The translations under genes and the position numbers were made by a program. From positions 1 through 45,382 of the forward strand of contig JAUCBJ010005517.1 in NCBI GenBank assembly GCA_032718475.1: a DNA stretch of 45,382 nucleotides. The letters are read 5' to 3'. The notes below the pieces were generated by a model. The model was not told where the DNA came from and ran no database searches. It saw only the letters and a program-made list of their open reading frames with translations. Positions 20,812 through 30,904 of the stretch are shown here, one piece after another. Source of the stretch: Nemertoderma westbladi (Eukaryota > Xenacoelomorpha > Nemertodermatida > Nemertodermatidae). Each line of letters begins with the position of its first letter. The first letter of the stretch is position 1.

Positions 20812-21470
20812 GTTTGGGCAAGAAAGATCATCAGGAAAGGGACTCACAGAATTGTTGGCCACTCTCTCTCTCCAGTAGGGGGTGAGACAGGCAGCCGGTC
20901 AGGAGATAACTGACGCCTGTGAGGCCAATTGTGTCCGGTAATTCCACTGGCCTCTAGTGGTCGGACCTCCGCATTGCTAATGTAATCCATAGTTGGGGTT
21001 GGGGGTGCTTTTTTGCCGAGTCAGCTCTCGGGGCAAATACCACACCCTGGTTTGCCATTCCATAGGGTGGGTGTCGCAGTGGAGTCAGATATTAGACCCA
21101 TCACCCATAACTACTCTGACGCACATGACCCACCATTGGCTGTGTAGCTCATCCGCTGGGCCATGCCCTGTACCCCTGCTGCCAGGTACAGGTCGCAGTG
21201 AAGTGCACTCAGAGTGGACATGAGAACACTCTACTCCTGACCAGCCATTGGTAGATCCCCATCTGCCTAGCCAGGCCATATACCCCTGCAGCCAAGTATA
21301 TGGGTCCTTAATCCAGGACCAAGGGTGTCCTTATCCAAGAATGAAGGGGGTCCTAGTTACAGGACCATAATTGCCCTAGTAAGAGGGTAGGTCTATGCAG
21401 CCACAGGTGGCACCTCCTTTATGCTGCATGGAGGTGGCAAGTTTTCTTGATCAACGACCTGACCTGATAC
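20812..21470 (-). mobile_element. LINE 5' region, displaced
   Basis: 20812-20935 matches 12845-12968 of copy B closely (GGCCxCTCTCTCTCCAGTAGG, GGTCAGGAGATAACTGACGC). It continues about 500 bp further than copy B, through GC-richer sequence with repeated motifs such as CCCCTGCxGCCA. It ends near 21470 with no clear boundary. Minus-strand frames here show no recognisable ORF1 domain. Probably the 5' untranslated or ORF1 part of the same LINE family. Confidence 0.6.
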
Positions 21471-21803
21471 TAGCTAAACAACTGTACAACTTTAAAGTAG
21501 GCCTACGATAACTACTGTAGGCCTGTAGTTAGATTTATTCTAAAATAATGTTGTTATTTTTTATTTCATATGTTTAAAAAATACGAGAATTCCTGAACAT
21601 ATCAGTAAGGCCAAGATGTACAGTATGGGGTTGATACTATGTATGTACTACAGTATGTAGTGAGGTCTACTCTACTGGAACTGTTAGTAAATGATTTGGA
21701 TATACAGATGTGGCGTATCCATTTAGCAAACAAGTTACAGTATTTGATCTAGGGTTGATTCTGTCAGGTAATTATTCGTTAAAAAATAACAAGACAAACT
21801 CAC
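21471..21803 (-). other. GPCR intron 1, donor-proximal part
   Basis: Ordinary AT-rich intronic sequence. The donor on the minus strand is TTTG/GTGAGT at 21804/21803. Intron 1 spans 16097-21803. Confidence 0.7.
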
Positions 21804-22013
21804 CAAAGCCATTACAAGTGAAATGGAATCGCCGATTGCCAGGGCGACAATCAATTTATTATGAGCACTAGTCAGAGACGGCGTTAAGGCTACCGTTGAT
21901 ATGACAATACCGTTGAGAATTAACCCTGTAGGTACAAGTATAACTCTAATCATTAGGGCAGCCTTATTAAAGCCCTCAACATTATCCCAATCATAATTTA
22001 GGGAACTACTCAT
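21804..22013 (-). CDS. Class A GPCR, exon 1 (N-terminus, TM1-TM2)
   Basis: 210 bp, 70 residues, ending in phase 0 at a consensus donor (GTGAGT). A short N-terminus (MSSSLNYDWDNVEGFN) without a signal peptide precedes TM1, which carries the class A Asn (GLILNGIVIS). TM2 carries the conserved Asp in ALAIGDSISL. The start is fixed: in-frame TAA at 22056-22058 lies 15 codons upstream with no other Met between. The frame remains open past the donor to 21735, but the read-through residues do not resemble TM2-ECL1 and exon 2 does. Confidence 0.87.
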
Positions 22014-22059
22014 GATGAAGATTGGTATAGTGCCCCCTGTGCTGGGTATTCGGCCTTAC

Positions 22060-22814
22060 AGAAAATCGGCCTACTTCCTAAGCTGACCTCTGCGCGCTTA
22101 TATTCTTTCCTCACACAGATCCGAAGTTTATGCTTTGCTATGTCAACTGGTAAAACCTGCACAAATATATTTTTACAAGAACATAAAATCCAAGAAAATC
22201 TTGTCCCCAGTTATGGTTAAAAATAATGAGATAACTAAAAATGTTTCTCTCCTTATCCAATAGAAAACGAATTTAAAAATTCATATAATATCCGGATTTT
22301 TTTCAACCAATCCCAAATGAAAATATTTGGTTGGTTTTCTTTGGAAAGTCACCATACTGCCATAAACTACGGAAATTAAATGCGATTAATCAATTCTTCC
22401 CCCTTGATTATGTCTGAACTTTCCTAATTCGCAATGATATGATACTGCATGTGCATCCTCTAGTACAGTATGAACGAACCCCTTGGAAGCTGATCATATA
22501 ATAAGTTTCTAATCATTGTGCACAAATTAATTGAAATACAGCAGCACCAATCACAAACACAAGAGCGTATCCGCATAACGGCATGGTCTAAACAGAAAAA
22601 GTAACAATAAACTAACAAAATACCTTGGGATTGTCCCTATTTCCCAACACACTGGGCTTTACTTTGTACACGTACTGTACATGCACCTGTACAGACACAC
22701 ACTTGTACAACCCCCATTCTGGGGACCGTTACTGTATTTATATTGATCGGTTCTGAAATATTGATTCCCATATAACTTCTTTAATCTTATAATTTTTATT
22801 GGTGTTACATTATA
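22060..22814. other. 5' flank of the GPCR gene
   Basis: Promoter and 5' UTR should lie here on the minus strand. Nothing could be pinned down. Near 22672-22712 there is a cluster of GTAC-containing short inverted repeats. Confidence 0.45.
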
Positions 22815-22885
22815 TGTAGCTGAATGGTTAGAGCGTCAGACTTCCAACCTGAAGGTCACCATTTCGATCCCACCTGGACGTCATT
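22815..22885 (+). repeat. tRNA-like remnant
   Basis: TGTAGCTGAATGGTTAGAGC resembles a tRNA D-arm/A box, and TTTCGATCCC a weakened B box. The anticodon-loop position could be read as TCC in CTTCCAA. The acceptor and T stems do not pair properly, so this is a tRNA pseudogene or SINE head. The next 260 bp hold nothing recognised. Confidence 0.45.
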
Positions 22886-23149
22886 GCCGACTTTGCAAAA
22901 TCTGCGCCCAATAAATGTTATAATTCTTTAATCTTTGTTCAAATGGAATTATTTTGCCACCAATAGATATTCCCACCGAGATACTGTATAATTGATTTTT
23001 TCAAGGAATCATGTCTCTACATTACTAACGGTCGAGTTACCCTGGGGAGATGTGAGAATAATCAAAACACGAAATCACGTGAAAACGCCTTAAATATTAT
23101 AAACCATATTGGGATTCCGAACTAATTCAAATTTGTAAATTGTATACCT

Positions 23150-25305
23150 TAATGGAGAAGTTGTTTCTTAAAGCATCTAAGTTAAGGGAAATTTTCTCTA
23201 CACAATTGAAAGCTTCCAAGACAGAGTTTTATAGACGCCGGACGGCCTTTTGATAAACCCTTGCGTAGTAAGAAGCGGCGATATCGATGGGAAGTTCTAA
23301 GTACTATAGAGGAACTCAACACTGGTGACCCTAATCAATTTTGGGAGCACCTAAGACGCTTGGGGCGAATAAATCGAATTAAATTCCTTCGGAAATTTTA
23401 CTAGAAGATGGTACATTTTCGATTCGAATGATCCAACTGTTGTGAATGAAAACTGGCGGCGAGATTGGGATTTTCTGTCCCCGAGACTCGCGAGTATTTT
23501 GAGCGAGTCGCAGATCAAAAAGAGGAATTGGAGTGGGTAATGTAATGAACTCTCCATACTTTGAGCCGGATAGTAGTCTACAGTAAATGTTTCATTTTCT
23601 CGGGGCAAGGTAGAATTTGCAATCAGTAAACTGAAAGTTAAAAAGGCGGTGGGGGTTGATTCTATTCCGAATGAGGTGTTACAGCATACTTCACTGTTAG
23701 ATTGTATTGTTCTCTTAGTTAACAAAATATTTCAACCAAGTATAGTTCCCACAATCTGGAAACAGGCACTTATTAAGCCTATTCCTAAAGGTGTAATGAA
23801 AGATTTAAGGTTTCCCTCAAACTATCGCAGTATTAGTTTGTTGTCTTGTTTCAGTAAACATTTTACATCTACTGTATATTAAACATTCGGCTGCTCAAAT
23901 ATTGTGAGGAAAATCATTTTTTAGCCGAAGAACAAATTGGTTTCCGTGTTGGTAGATCATGTGAAGACCATATTTTCGTTATTCATTCCATTATTAAACA
24001 TCATATCGAAAGGAAAGAATCAACTTCTGTAGCTTTTATAGATTTTTCAAAAGCTTTTGATTGATTGTGTTGACCGAAATCTGTTATTACATGTATATAG
24101 GTTGTTACTGTGTCTATAGGTATAGGTGGAAACATATACCGGTGCATTACATCTCTATTTTTGGGCACAGTATCTTAATTATAAATAATTCTAGAACGGC
24201 GTGGTGTTCTACAGTAGCTGGTGTCAGACAGGGTGACATGACAAAATGTCACCAGTTCTGTTAAATATATTTATTAACCCTTTAATTGAAGAAATTGAAT
24301 CTTCCGGTATTGGTGTTTGATTAGGAGATACTGTACTTTAGTGTCAATATTAACATGCAGAATTATGTAGCTTTATTAGCTTCCAATGAAAATGATTAGC
24401 AATTACAGTTGGATATTTTGTCAGGCTGGACTTCAAAATGGGAAATGACGGTAAATTAAACGCAATAATTTTTATTGTCCGTTTAAATCACTCAAAATCC
24501 AACGTACAGTAGTACATTTTCGGGCAGCTTATAAACCGGTCCCTAGTTATAATTTTTCGGTGTCGAACGGTGTACAGTACTGAAATTAGCCAAAGAATAT
24601 ATAAGTACTTCGGGTTTGTTTCAGGATCAACACTTAACGTATAGGCCTACTAAGGGTATAAATGTGCTGTCTGAGTCAGCAAAGCGGGCATTTGGTGCAA
24701 TTGTATCCAAGTCATATAAAGTACTGTAGGAGGCTTCCTGTTTGACACATATACTACATTGTTTCGCTCATGTGTTGCTTACATTCTATATTACTCATCT
24801 AGTGTTGGTGTATGGGGTAGCACTACCGGCAAGGAGGTAGATAAAGTCTAGATACGGATTATGCGCAGCTTTTTGGGTTGGGGCTATTCTCAACATCGTC
24901 GATGTTTAGCTCTAGGGAGCCGCTGGAACCGTATTAGATAACAAAAATTAATTTTAAGAAACGTTTTTCATTTGCTAGACCTGGGTGGAGTTTATTGTAA
25001 TAGAGAATTATGTAATATGGATTTACTTAATAAAAGGTTCAGTGAAAATTTATCAGATCTGTGGTGTGCAAAGCTCCCGGGTAAGCTAAACTGCGCGTAC
25101 ATACAGACACTTTAAATCGCAATTTGGTACTGAAAATTACGTCAAATCAAGTAAAATATAGCGTTCTGAACGGTCAGTTATTGCACTGTTTGGTGTGGGG
25201 TTTTGGCACGGGCAATTGAACTAGGTCGAACGAAATTAGGAGGAACGTCTATATGTTTATTATGTAATTCCGGAGTTATTGAAGACGAGCTTCATTGTAA
25301 CCACC
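23150..25305 (+). mobile_element. Jockey/CR1-like LINE RT pseudogene
   Basis: Plus-strand remnant of a second LINE family. The pre-RT region near 23300 (STIEELNTGDPNQFWEHLRRLGR) leads to the RT fingers at 23649-23880 (GVDSIPNEVL, SNYRSISLLSCFSK). LAEEQIGFR follows, then motif A as AFIDFSKAFD at about 24032-24061. Next come AGVRQGDM, a decayed motif C, LLASNEND and LSGWTSKWEM, the post-RT segment SAKRAFGAI and a C-terminal LCNSGVIEDELHC near 25260-25300. Just after motif A a GATT duplication shifts the frame. The motif C aspartates are not readable. It ends where a minus-strand LINE tail begins. Confidence 0.8.
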
Positions 25306-25315
25306 ACCACCAGGA

Positions 25316-25545
25316 CTGGTATGCTGCATTGCAGCTGCATTTTTAAGAATGCTGTGCCGGCTTGTCGACAAAATTGCGCCGCCACAACTCCCTATCACCC
25401 ATGACATTTTCTAGACAATCCGCATCTTCAAGGCCAGTGTCTTTTAAGATGCGTCTCAAGAATGTAATGTGCTGTCCACCATGCTTATTCACTCCATATG
25501 AGGCTGCCAAAAGGCAAAAGATTATGTAGTGGCTGGTCCTCACGG
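25316..25545 (-). mobile_element. LINE copy D, 3' end only
   Basis: Minus-strand fragment matching the 3' end of copy C: FLRRILKDTGLED, WRRNFVDKPAQHS and the terminal bases GCAGCTGCATTTTTAAG are shared. It is 5'-truncated, as is normal for LINE insertions. On the element's sense strand the end runs into a (GGT)n stretch (25298-25312), which may be its tail. It abuts the C-terminus of the Jockey-like pseudogene. Confidence 0.75.
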
Positions 25546-26160
25546 TGAAAGCAATGACGAGACAGTTAATATTTTGCGGGGATAGGCCTACATTTGTTAG
25601 AAAAATACATTCTGCGTCATCAGTCAAGGCCGCTTTCCAAAAAGAGTTTTCTTGATAAACCTGAAACTACTATAGGTCGGCGGACAATGGAAATGATTAC
25701 CACCACCATTCCCGATTCTCCAAGAGGAGAACTAAATAATTAAGATCGTTTTGTTTGCGGCGTTTCATACTCAGATATACAGCAGCACTTTTTAAGGAAA
25801 AAGTAACCATCTGAATCTGTTCATAATAATAAAATAAAAGTTTGACAACAATAATCGTTCTCGCGTTCTATTTAAACTACCAAGACTTTTTTAATCTATG
25901 TATCACGATAAAAGTAAAACCCTGCAAGTATTTCTCTAGCTCGTGGTCAATCTATCGTAACTGTTGTTTGTGCATACATAATAGCCTATACGAATCTACA
26001 GTTTTGGCAAGATTAATTTCGAGGCTTAATAAAGCAGATAACCTTGTAAATCAATACTACGCATACACACATACATACAGTACGGTACTGTGTACATACA
26101 CCAAAGCCTGCGGCTATTATAAAGTTACTAGAAACTGTTTATTCCTAAGAGTCGTATCAT
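25546..26160. other. Intergenic, nothing recognised
   Basis: AT-rich; the frame at 25842-26198 has no recognisable domain and its 3' end overlaps repeat R2. Confidence 0.45.
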
Positions 26161-26165
26161 TGGTA

Positions 26166-26465
26166 TGGAGCGAGCCACGAAGTCCAGGTGAGCCTTAGCG
26201 AACGGGTATAGGCCTAATTAGTGGACCCGTCTGTCCTCGTCGTCGGTGGAAATGTTTGAACGCTAATAAGTCGGTCAATTTTTCATGAAATGGAACCAAA
26301 CTTACTACACATGTAGTCGATCAAATTTTTAGAAATTCCACAGAGAAACAGATTTATGTAGTTTATCTGTAAACCGCTAGGCGGCGAATGACTAGATCCA
26401 CTAATTGTACTTCTACGCAAAGGCTCATCTGGACTTAGGTGCTGCGCGAAGCCCCCGCGTTGGTG
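26166..26465 (+). repeat. Dispersed repeat R2, copy 2
   Basis: Begins GAGCGAGCCACGAAGTCC and GTGAGCCTTAGCG, passes through CCGTCTGTCC and AATGTTTGAACGC, then GGAACCAAACTTA. It ends at GTGCTGCGCGAAGCCCCCGCG. Copy 3 shares both ends, so this may be a roughly complete short unit of about 300 bp. Confidence 0.6.
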
Positions 26466-27845
26466 TACCATATGGGCTGCGTATGCCGTGCAGTTCAATG
26501 GATTGAATCGTTTATGCATTGAATGGGTTTCCAGGATTTGTAAGTCATTGACTGTATAATACGTTGGAAACTTAAGGCTCGATAATTTAGAACAGCAGTA
26601 GAAACCGTACTCCTACAGTATGATATAAGAGTCAATAATATGGGCTCTAACAAAGGCGACCATTACTAACAGGCCTTACAGCCAAGAACTGCTGAAAAGT
26701 GCAGGATTAGCGCCGGACTACAATTCTGCACTGGCTGACTGGCAGACTGGTAATACTGGAATACACGTGTATTGGTGTATGCCCTGTACTTGTATATTAT
26801 TAAACTGTATCTGTATCTCTACTACTGTAGCAGAGCAGCTGCGCAACATGTCAGCTTTATATTAATTATTATAATATACGATTTAAAAATAAAAAATTAT
26901 AAACAACGATCTAAAGTAGAGTGTTGTAATTACCGAAAATAATGGTAAATATGTGATACTTGAGTTATCTACGGTGGCTGATGTGGCCAATTTCCACCCG
27001 GGTGGAAACTACAGTACTTACTATCCAGTTTTTTGGGCATCATGGCCTGTTAGTAACGGTCGCCTTGGCTCCAACCTTCTAATTGCAGAGGCAGTTAGAG
27101 GCTCTAACCTATTCTCTGGCGTAGCAGGCACTGTATTTATTAAACAGTACTGTTATTGGTCAAATAATTGGGTGAGTATAAAACAATGACCAAGGACTCA
27201 AGACCTGTACAAAACACATGTGTTAACTTTCGTGTACTGTTTTGGTTCCCCCAACACGCCTCTGAAAGGTAACCTGCTCCTTTAAATGGCAAAGGTACGC
27301 TTCTGCGACCAAACGCGACTTTACCTGCTTGTTTGTTACAGAAGGTCTTTCTTATGTACTCAACCCAATTAATTACCAGTAATTGGGTTGTTTTAATTAG
27401 GCAGTAAAATGTAAAAACAACACAATTATGCATAATGACATATACTATAGTTAATGGTTGAATGAAAAATCCGGGAGTAATAAGTTAGTTCATGAGTATT
27501 TGTCATGAATGCATTTGAATGTAATGATTATCATTTTAAGTAGTGAATATTTTGTTTGTCATAGAAATACTAAGAAACTCGTCAACACACCAACTCATTA
27601 AAATATTGTTCCCATAAAAAAACATGTATTGGAGCACTTCGTTATATTGAATTTAATTACCGTGTCCGTATACTTTATATAGTACTACAGTACAGTAGGC
27701 CTATACACATTGTTATTTAATTATACTTAATTGAATAAACAAGTTGCTTGATGCGGCAGTTTTAGAGATTCTTGGGAAAGTCAAAGGAATTTGAGTGGTA
27801 CAGGTACTTGCAACACTAGCACCAGCCACACCAGGTTATGGTGCG
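26466..27845. other. Intergenic, nothing recognised
   Basis: No supported gene. Immediately before the MITE-like element, 27846-27900 holds four degenerate copies of TTAGGTCC at intervals of about 15 bp. Confidence 0.45.
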
Positions 27846-27895
27846 TTAGGTCCTGGCGCTTTAGGTCATGTTAGCTTTAGGTCCGTAGCATTAGG

Positions 27896-28104
27896 TCCTG
27901 GAGGGAAACTCGACGCAAAACCCACCTTGGCGAATTAATATCCCGCCTCAATGTTAAATTCTCAATTTAGGGAAAGGAGCAGGTTTCAGTGGCACGTTAT
28001 TCATGTTATTTTAAACAAAACAATAAACTAAACACAATAGAACAGGTTACAGTTTTATTATTGAGAGTTATCAGCTGTTATTTGCATCGAATTTTCCCTG
28101 GAGA
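27896..28104 (-). mobile_element. MITE-like element, copy 2
   Basis: Opposite orientation to 6380-6531. Ends read GGAGGGAAACTCGACGCAAAA on the left and, in reverse complement of the right, CCAGGGAAAATTCGATGCAAAT. Internal blocks GGCGAATTAATAT and ATCAGCTGTTATTTGC are shared with copy 1, and copy 2 is about 60 bp longer. Non-coding. Confidence 0.6.
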
Positions 28105-28138
28105 GGCAGAGAGGGATGCATTTTTATTGCGTCCAGTT

Positions 28139-28165
28139 CCCCCCCCCCCCCCCCCCCCCCCCCCC
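28139..28165 (+). repeat. Poly-C tract (27 C)
   Basis: Longest pure C run in the window, about 35 bp after the MITE-like element; copy 1 of that element is likewise followed by a C run. Confidence 0.9.
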
Positions 28166-29040
28166 ACCCCCTTGCAAACCCTTTCTACGTCGATGCTCTT
28201 TCAGCACATTTAATAAAATTTAAGAAATTCCACCAAAAATATTTTAATTTAATTTTTTCGCCAAAAAAAAAATAAAATAAATGCAATCCTATTGTTTTAT
28301 AGGCATACCAAATTTAAGATTATAATTGCAATTTTGTCCCGATTGAGTGCTAAAAATGTCATTACAAAAAAGTATGTCAGCGAAAGTGGGAATTGAACTC
28401 GGTACTTCACTCGGTACTACTACTGTACAGTACTAATAATATATATGCGAATAATATGCTAATAATATGCAATAAGGCAAACCACAGTTGCAAACCACAT
28501 ATCCAATATTGGTTTATGTATAGTTATTAGTTCAGTAGTTAAGCTGTTAAGCGGCTCTCTACAGTACTACCAGTCTACAGTAAGTTCTATTTTCAACTGA
28601 GTTGAAATTTCAACTTTATTTTTTATAATTCAACTTTTTATTAAAATTCAACTTTTGGAGAAGAGTTTAAAATTCAACTTTTTTTTCAAATTCAACGTTT
28701 GGAGTAGCTTTGGAAATACTGAAATATGGAATTGGAATCCATTACTGGCAACTGGTATTCGAATGTATAATACAGTAATTATGACATACAACGGTAATTT
28801 AATACATTTAATAAATTCCTGTAGTATTTCAGCTAATTTGCAAATGTAATCACTTAAAATGTTTTTAAAAAAAGTGTTCCCGACGGTGAAAGTTTTTATT
28901 CCATCCAATAATCTATAAAGTTGGTGTGTTCACTTTTGGGTACAAATTTGATCACTATTAAAATATTAACCTGAAGTGAGCATGCTTTTTCCAATTTATT
29001 TCCCTAATTAATATGGGCATCGCATTAGCATAGGCCCTAT
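28166..29040. other. Intergenic with degenerate TTCAACTTT repeats
   Basis: No gene. Between about 28590 and 28700 the string TTCAACTTT or a close variant (TTCAACTGA, TTCAACGTT) occurs seven times at 12-35 bp intervals, looking like a decayed short tandem repeat. Confidence 0.55.
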
Positions 29041-29044
29041 TGAA

Positions 29045-29350
29045 AAGTTTTACATGTACGCCGAACACGTTCGGCGCAGCACTAGACCTTGCGCCAGGAG
29101 CTGTCGCAGAAATGTGCTACACCGGCGCAATGAGCAGGAAGGGTCGGAGCAGAGATGTGCCACGCCGGCGTAGCCGGCGGAGCACTGGTAATTATAGAGA
29201 TGCTGCGCTCGGCGCAGCAGGCGTCGTCGTCGATTACCGGCGTCGTCGCTGCAGAAAGTGACCCGGCGCCGGAGCAGGGATCAGCCCAGCACACGCACAC
29301 CCGGCGTACATATTTGCCTGGCGCAGAAATCAGCCGAACCTAGCACCAGG
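29045..29350. repeat. GC-rich hairpin-forming island
   Basis: About 300 bp much richer in G+C than its flanks and full of short perfect hairpins: GCCGAA-CACG-TTCGGC, GCCGGC-GTA-GCCGGC and GCTGCGC-TCG-GCGCAGC. GGCGCAG and GGAGCA motifs recur. Open frames on both strands follow from composition. It may be a non-autonomous element end or an island remnant; no family recognised. Confidence 0.5.
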
Positions 29351-29600
29351 CAGACAGTCTGGCAGTGAGACTGAGACAGCACGACACAGCGACAGCAGGC
29401 ATGCGTTCATTAGACCAACAGCACAAGAACACAACACAATCAGTCAACAACAAGAACAACTGGCCATGCAGCCATGGAAAGCATGGAAACTCACACTGGC
29501 TGACTGCAACTGGTCATTTATTTACATATTTAACTTTATGCTATTATGAAGAAGGCAGGTTACGGAGCCCCTAAGGGGACATTAAAAATAAAACAAAATT

Positions 29601-29820
29601 CTAACACGAACTTCGTCTTACTAACACGAAGTTCGTGTTAGTAACACGAAGTTCGTGTTAGTAACACGAAGTTCGTGTTAGTAACACGAAGTTCGTGTTA
29701 GTAACACGAAGTTCGTGTTAGTAAGACGAAGTTCGTGTTAGTAAGACGAACTTCGTCTTACTAACACGAAGTTCGTGTTACTAAGACGAACTTCGTCTTA
29801 CTAACACGAAGTTCGTGTTA
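29601..29820 (+). repeat. 20-bp palindrome array, 11 units
   Basis: Exactly 220 bp, no spacer and no length variation. The commonest unit is GTAACACGAAGTTCGTGTTA, an odd palindrome about the central G. Units 1, 8 and 10 have CTTCGTCTTA as right half. In units 8 and 10 the left half has the matching change (TAAGACGAA), keeping the palindrome; units 1 and 7 have only one arm changed. Confidence 0.95.
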
Positions 29821-30024
29821 GGGAGGAGGGAAATTCAAATTACAAGGGTGGTATATTGCAATCCAATCATGTAGGTAGTACATGTACTGTATAAGGACTG
29901 TCTTATAGTTCATTATCTTACAATACTGATAGTATTGGTAATTGTGGTACCGGTTTCCTTCTCAGTTTCTTTATTAATTTTATTAGGTTCCAATAGGTCG
30001 TAGGTCATTATTTTGTCGCAAATA

Positions 30025-30387
30025 ATGGCTGTAATGGAACGCAACGAAGTCATCAAAACGTACTTCGATTTATCATATACTTACAAGGAAATTAGTTTTG
30101 TGTTGGAGAAGAATCATAATATCCTTATAGGAGTTCGCCAAATTAAACGCGTTATTAATGCTATGGGGCTTTCGCGTCGTGTATATGACGACTTAGACGA
30201 TGTTTATTCATTTATTCAACATGAATTGAATGGGTCTGGAAGACTTTTGGGCTATCGTATGATGCATGCAAAGTGTAGGCTACATGGTCTCAGGGTTTCG
30301 CAAGGAAGACGTGCGAGTGATACTCACGCATTTTATTTATTAATTCTTCTCGAATACCTCTATTCTTCATGTATTCAAACATGGTAG
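30025..30387 (+). pseudogene. Truncated integrase/transposase N-terminus
   Basis: 121 residues from the first ATG. A helix-turn-helix-like segment (IKTYFDLSYTYKEISFVL, then VRQIKRVINAMGLSRR) is followed by FIQHELNGSGRLLGYRMMHA and LHGLRVSQ. The GYRxxHxxxxxxGxxV pattern resembles the region just before the DDE core in IS3-like and retroviral-type integrases used by eukaryotic DNA transposons. After about residue 95 similarity ends and the frame stops, so the catalytic core is absent. It lies between the two inverted palindrome arrays and is probably a remnant of that element's transposase. Confidence 0.55.
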
Positions 30388-30546
30388 GGTTTGCCGTACC
30401 GGTACCATCCATTATCGTTACTGATAAATAACAGTCCTTAGTACATTGGCCCTAGTCAGATAGTGCAGTAGACCAGTGATGCAGTAGTGGTACCTATATG
30501 ATTGAAATATAATACCATACCCTAGAAATTTGAATTTCCCTCCTCC

Positions 30547-30621
30547 CTAACACGAAGTTCGTGTTAGTAAGACGAAGTTCGTGTTAGTAAGACGAAGTTC
30601 GTGTTAGTAAGACGAAGTTCG
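30547..30621 (+). repeat. 20-bp palindrome array, right end, 3.75 units
   Basis: Same unit as the left array. Units 2 to 4 all have the left-arm change TAAGACGAA; complete units 2 and 3 keep the unchanged right arm GTTCGTGTTA, so they are mismatched palindromes. The last unit is cut after GTTCG. Confidence 0.93.
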
Positions 30622-30904
30622 CTATCAGCTGATTAGTCATTATTGCTATTGGTCAGTCAGTTTATTTATTTACATATTGCTGTATTGTATAAGCTATATT
30701 TATATTATATTATACTGTATTACATGTATTTGGATAGAGACACCGCTGTCATAGAAGCGTATAAATAAAACTGCACATAATAAAACAGGATAAAGTTGAA
30801 CAATGAATAAAACAAAACGACTTATACTATGGCACTATTCAGCTATTGATAATGAAACAATTTATTAATGACACACAGGCCTTACTGGCTGACCGGCTGA
30901 TCTA

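Larger units (their letters stand above)
29601..30621. mobile_element. DNA element with palindromic-array ends
   Basis: A unit of about 1 kb whose two ends are inverted copies of each other. Next to each array is a shared stretch, TTAGGGAGGAGGGAAATTC on the left at 29818 onward and its reverse complement ending at 30548, with about 37 bp of inverted match. Outside these lie arrays of a 20-bp near-palindrome (11 units left, 3.75 right). Inside is a short integrase-like ORF (30025-30387). I read it as an internally deleted DDE/integrase-type transposon whose terminal or subterminal repeats are arrays. The outer boundary and target duplication are not clear. Confidence 0.65.

Noticed and set aside
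21735-21803. Read-through end of the first GPCR exon as a 92-residue protein
   Set aside because: The consensus donor at 21803 and the in-phase exon 2 with the conserved Trp and Cys fit a receptor; the read-through does not.
22815-22885. Functional tRNA-Gly gene
   Set aside because: Acceptor and T stems do not pair and the B box is weakened; a remnant is more likely.
29601-29820. CRISPR array or telomeric repeat
   Set aside because: Units are contiguous without unique spacers, palindromic throughout, in a eukaryotic genome, and inverted at the other end of the same element.
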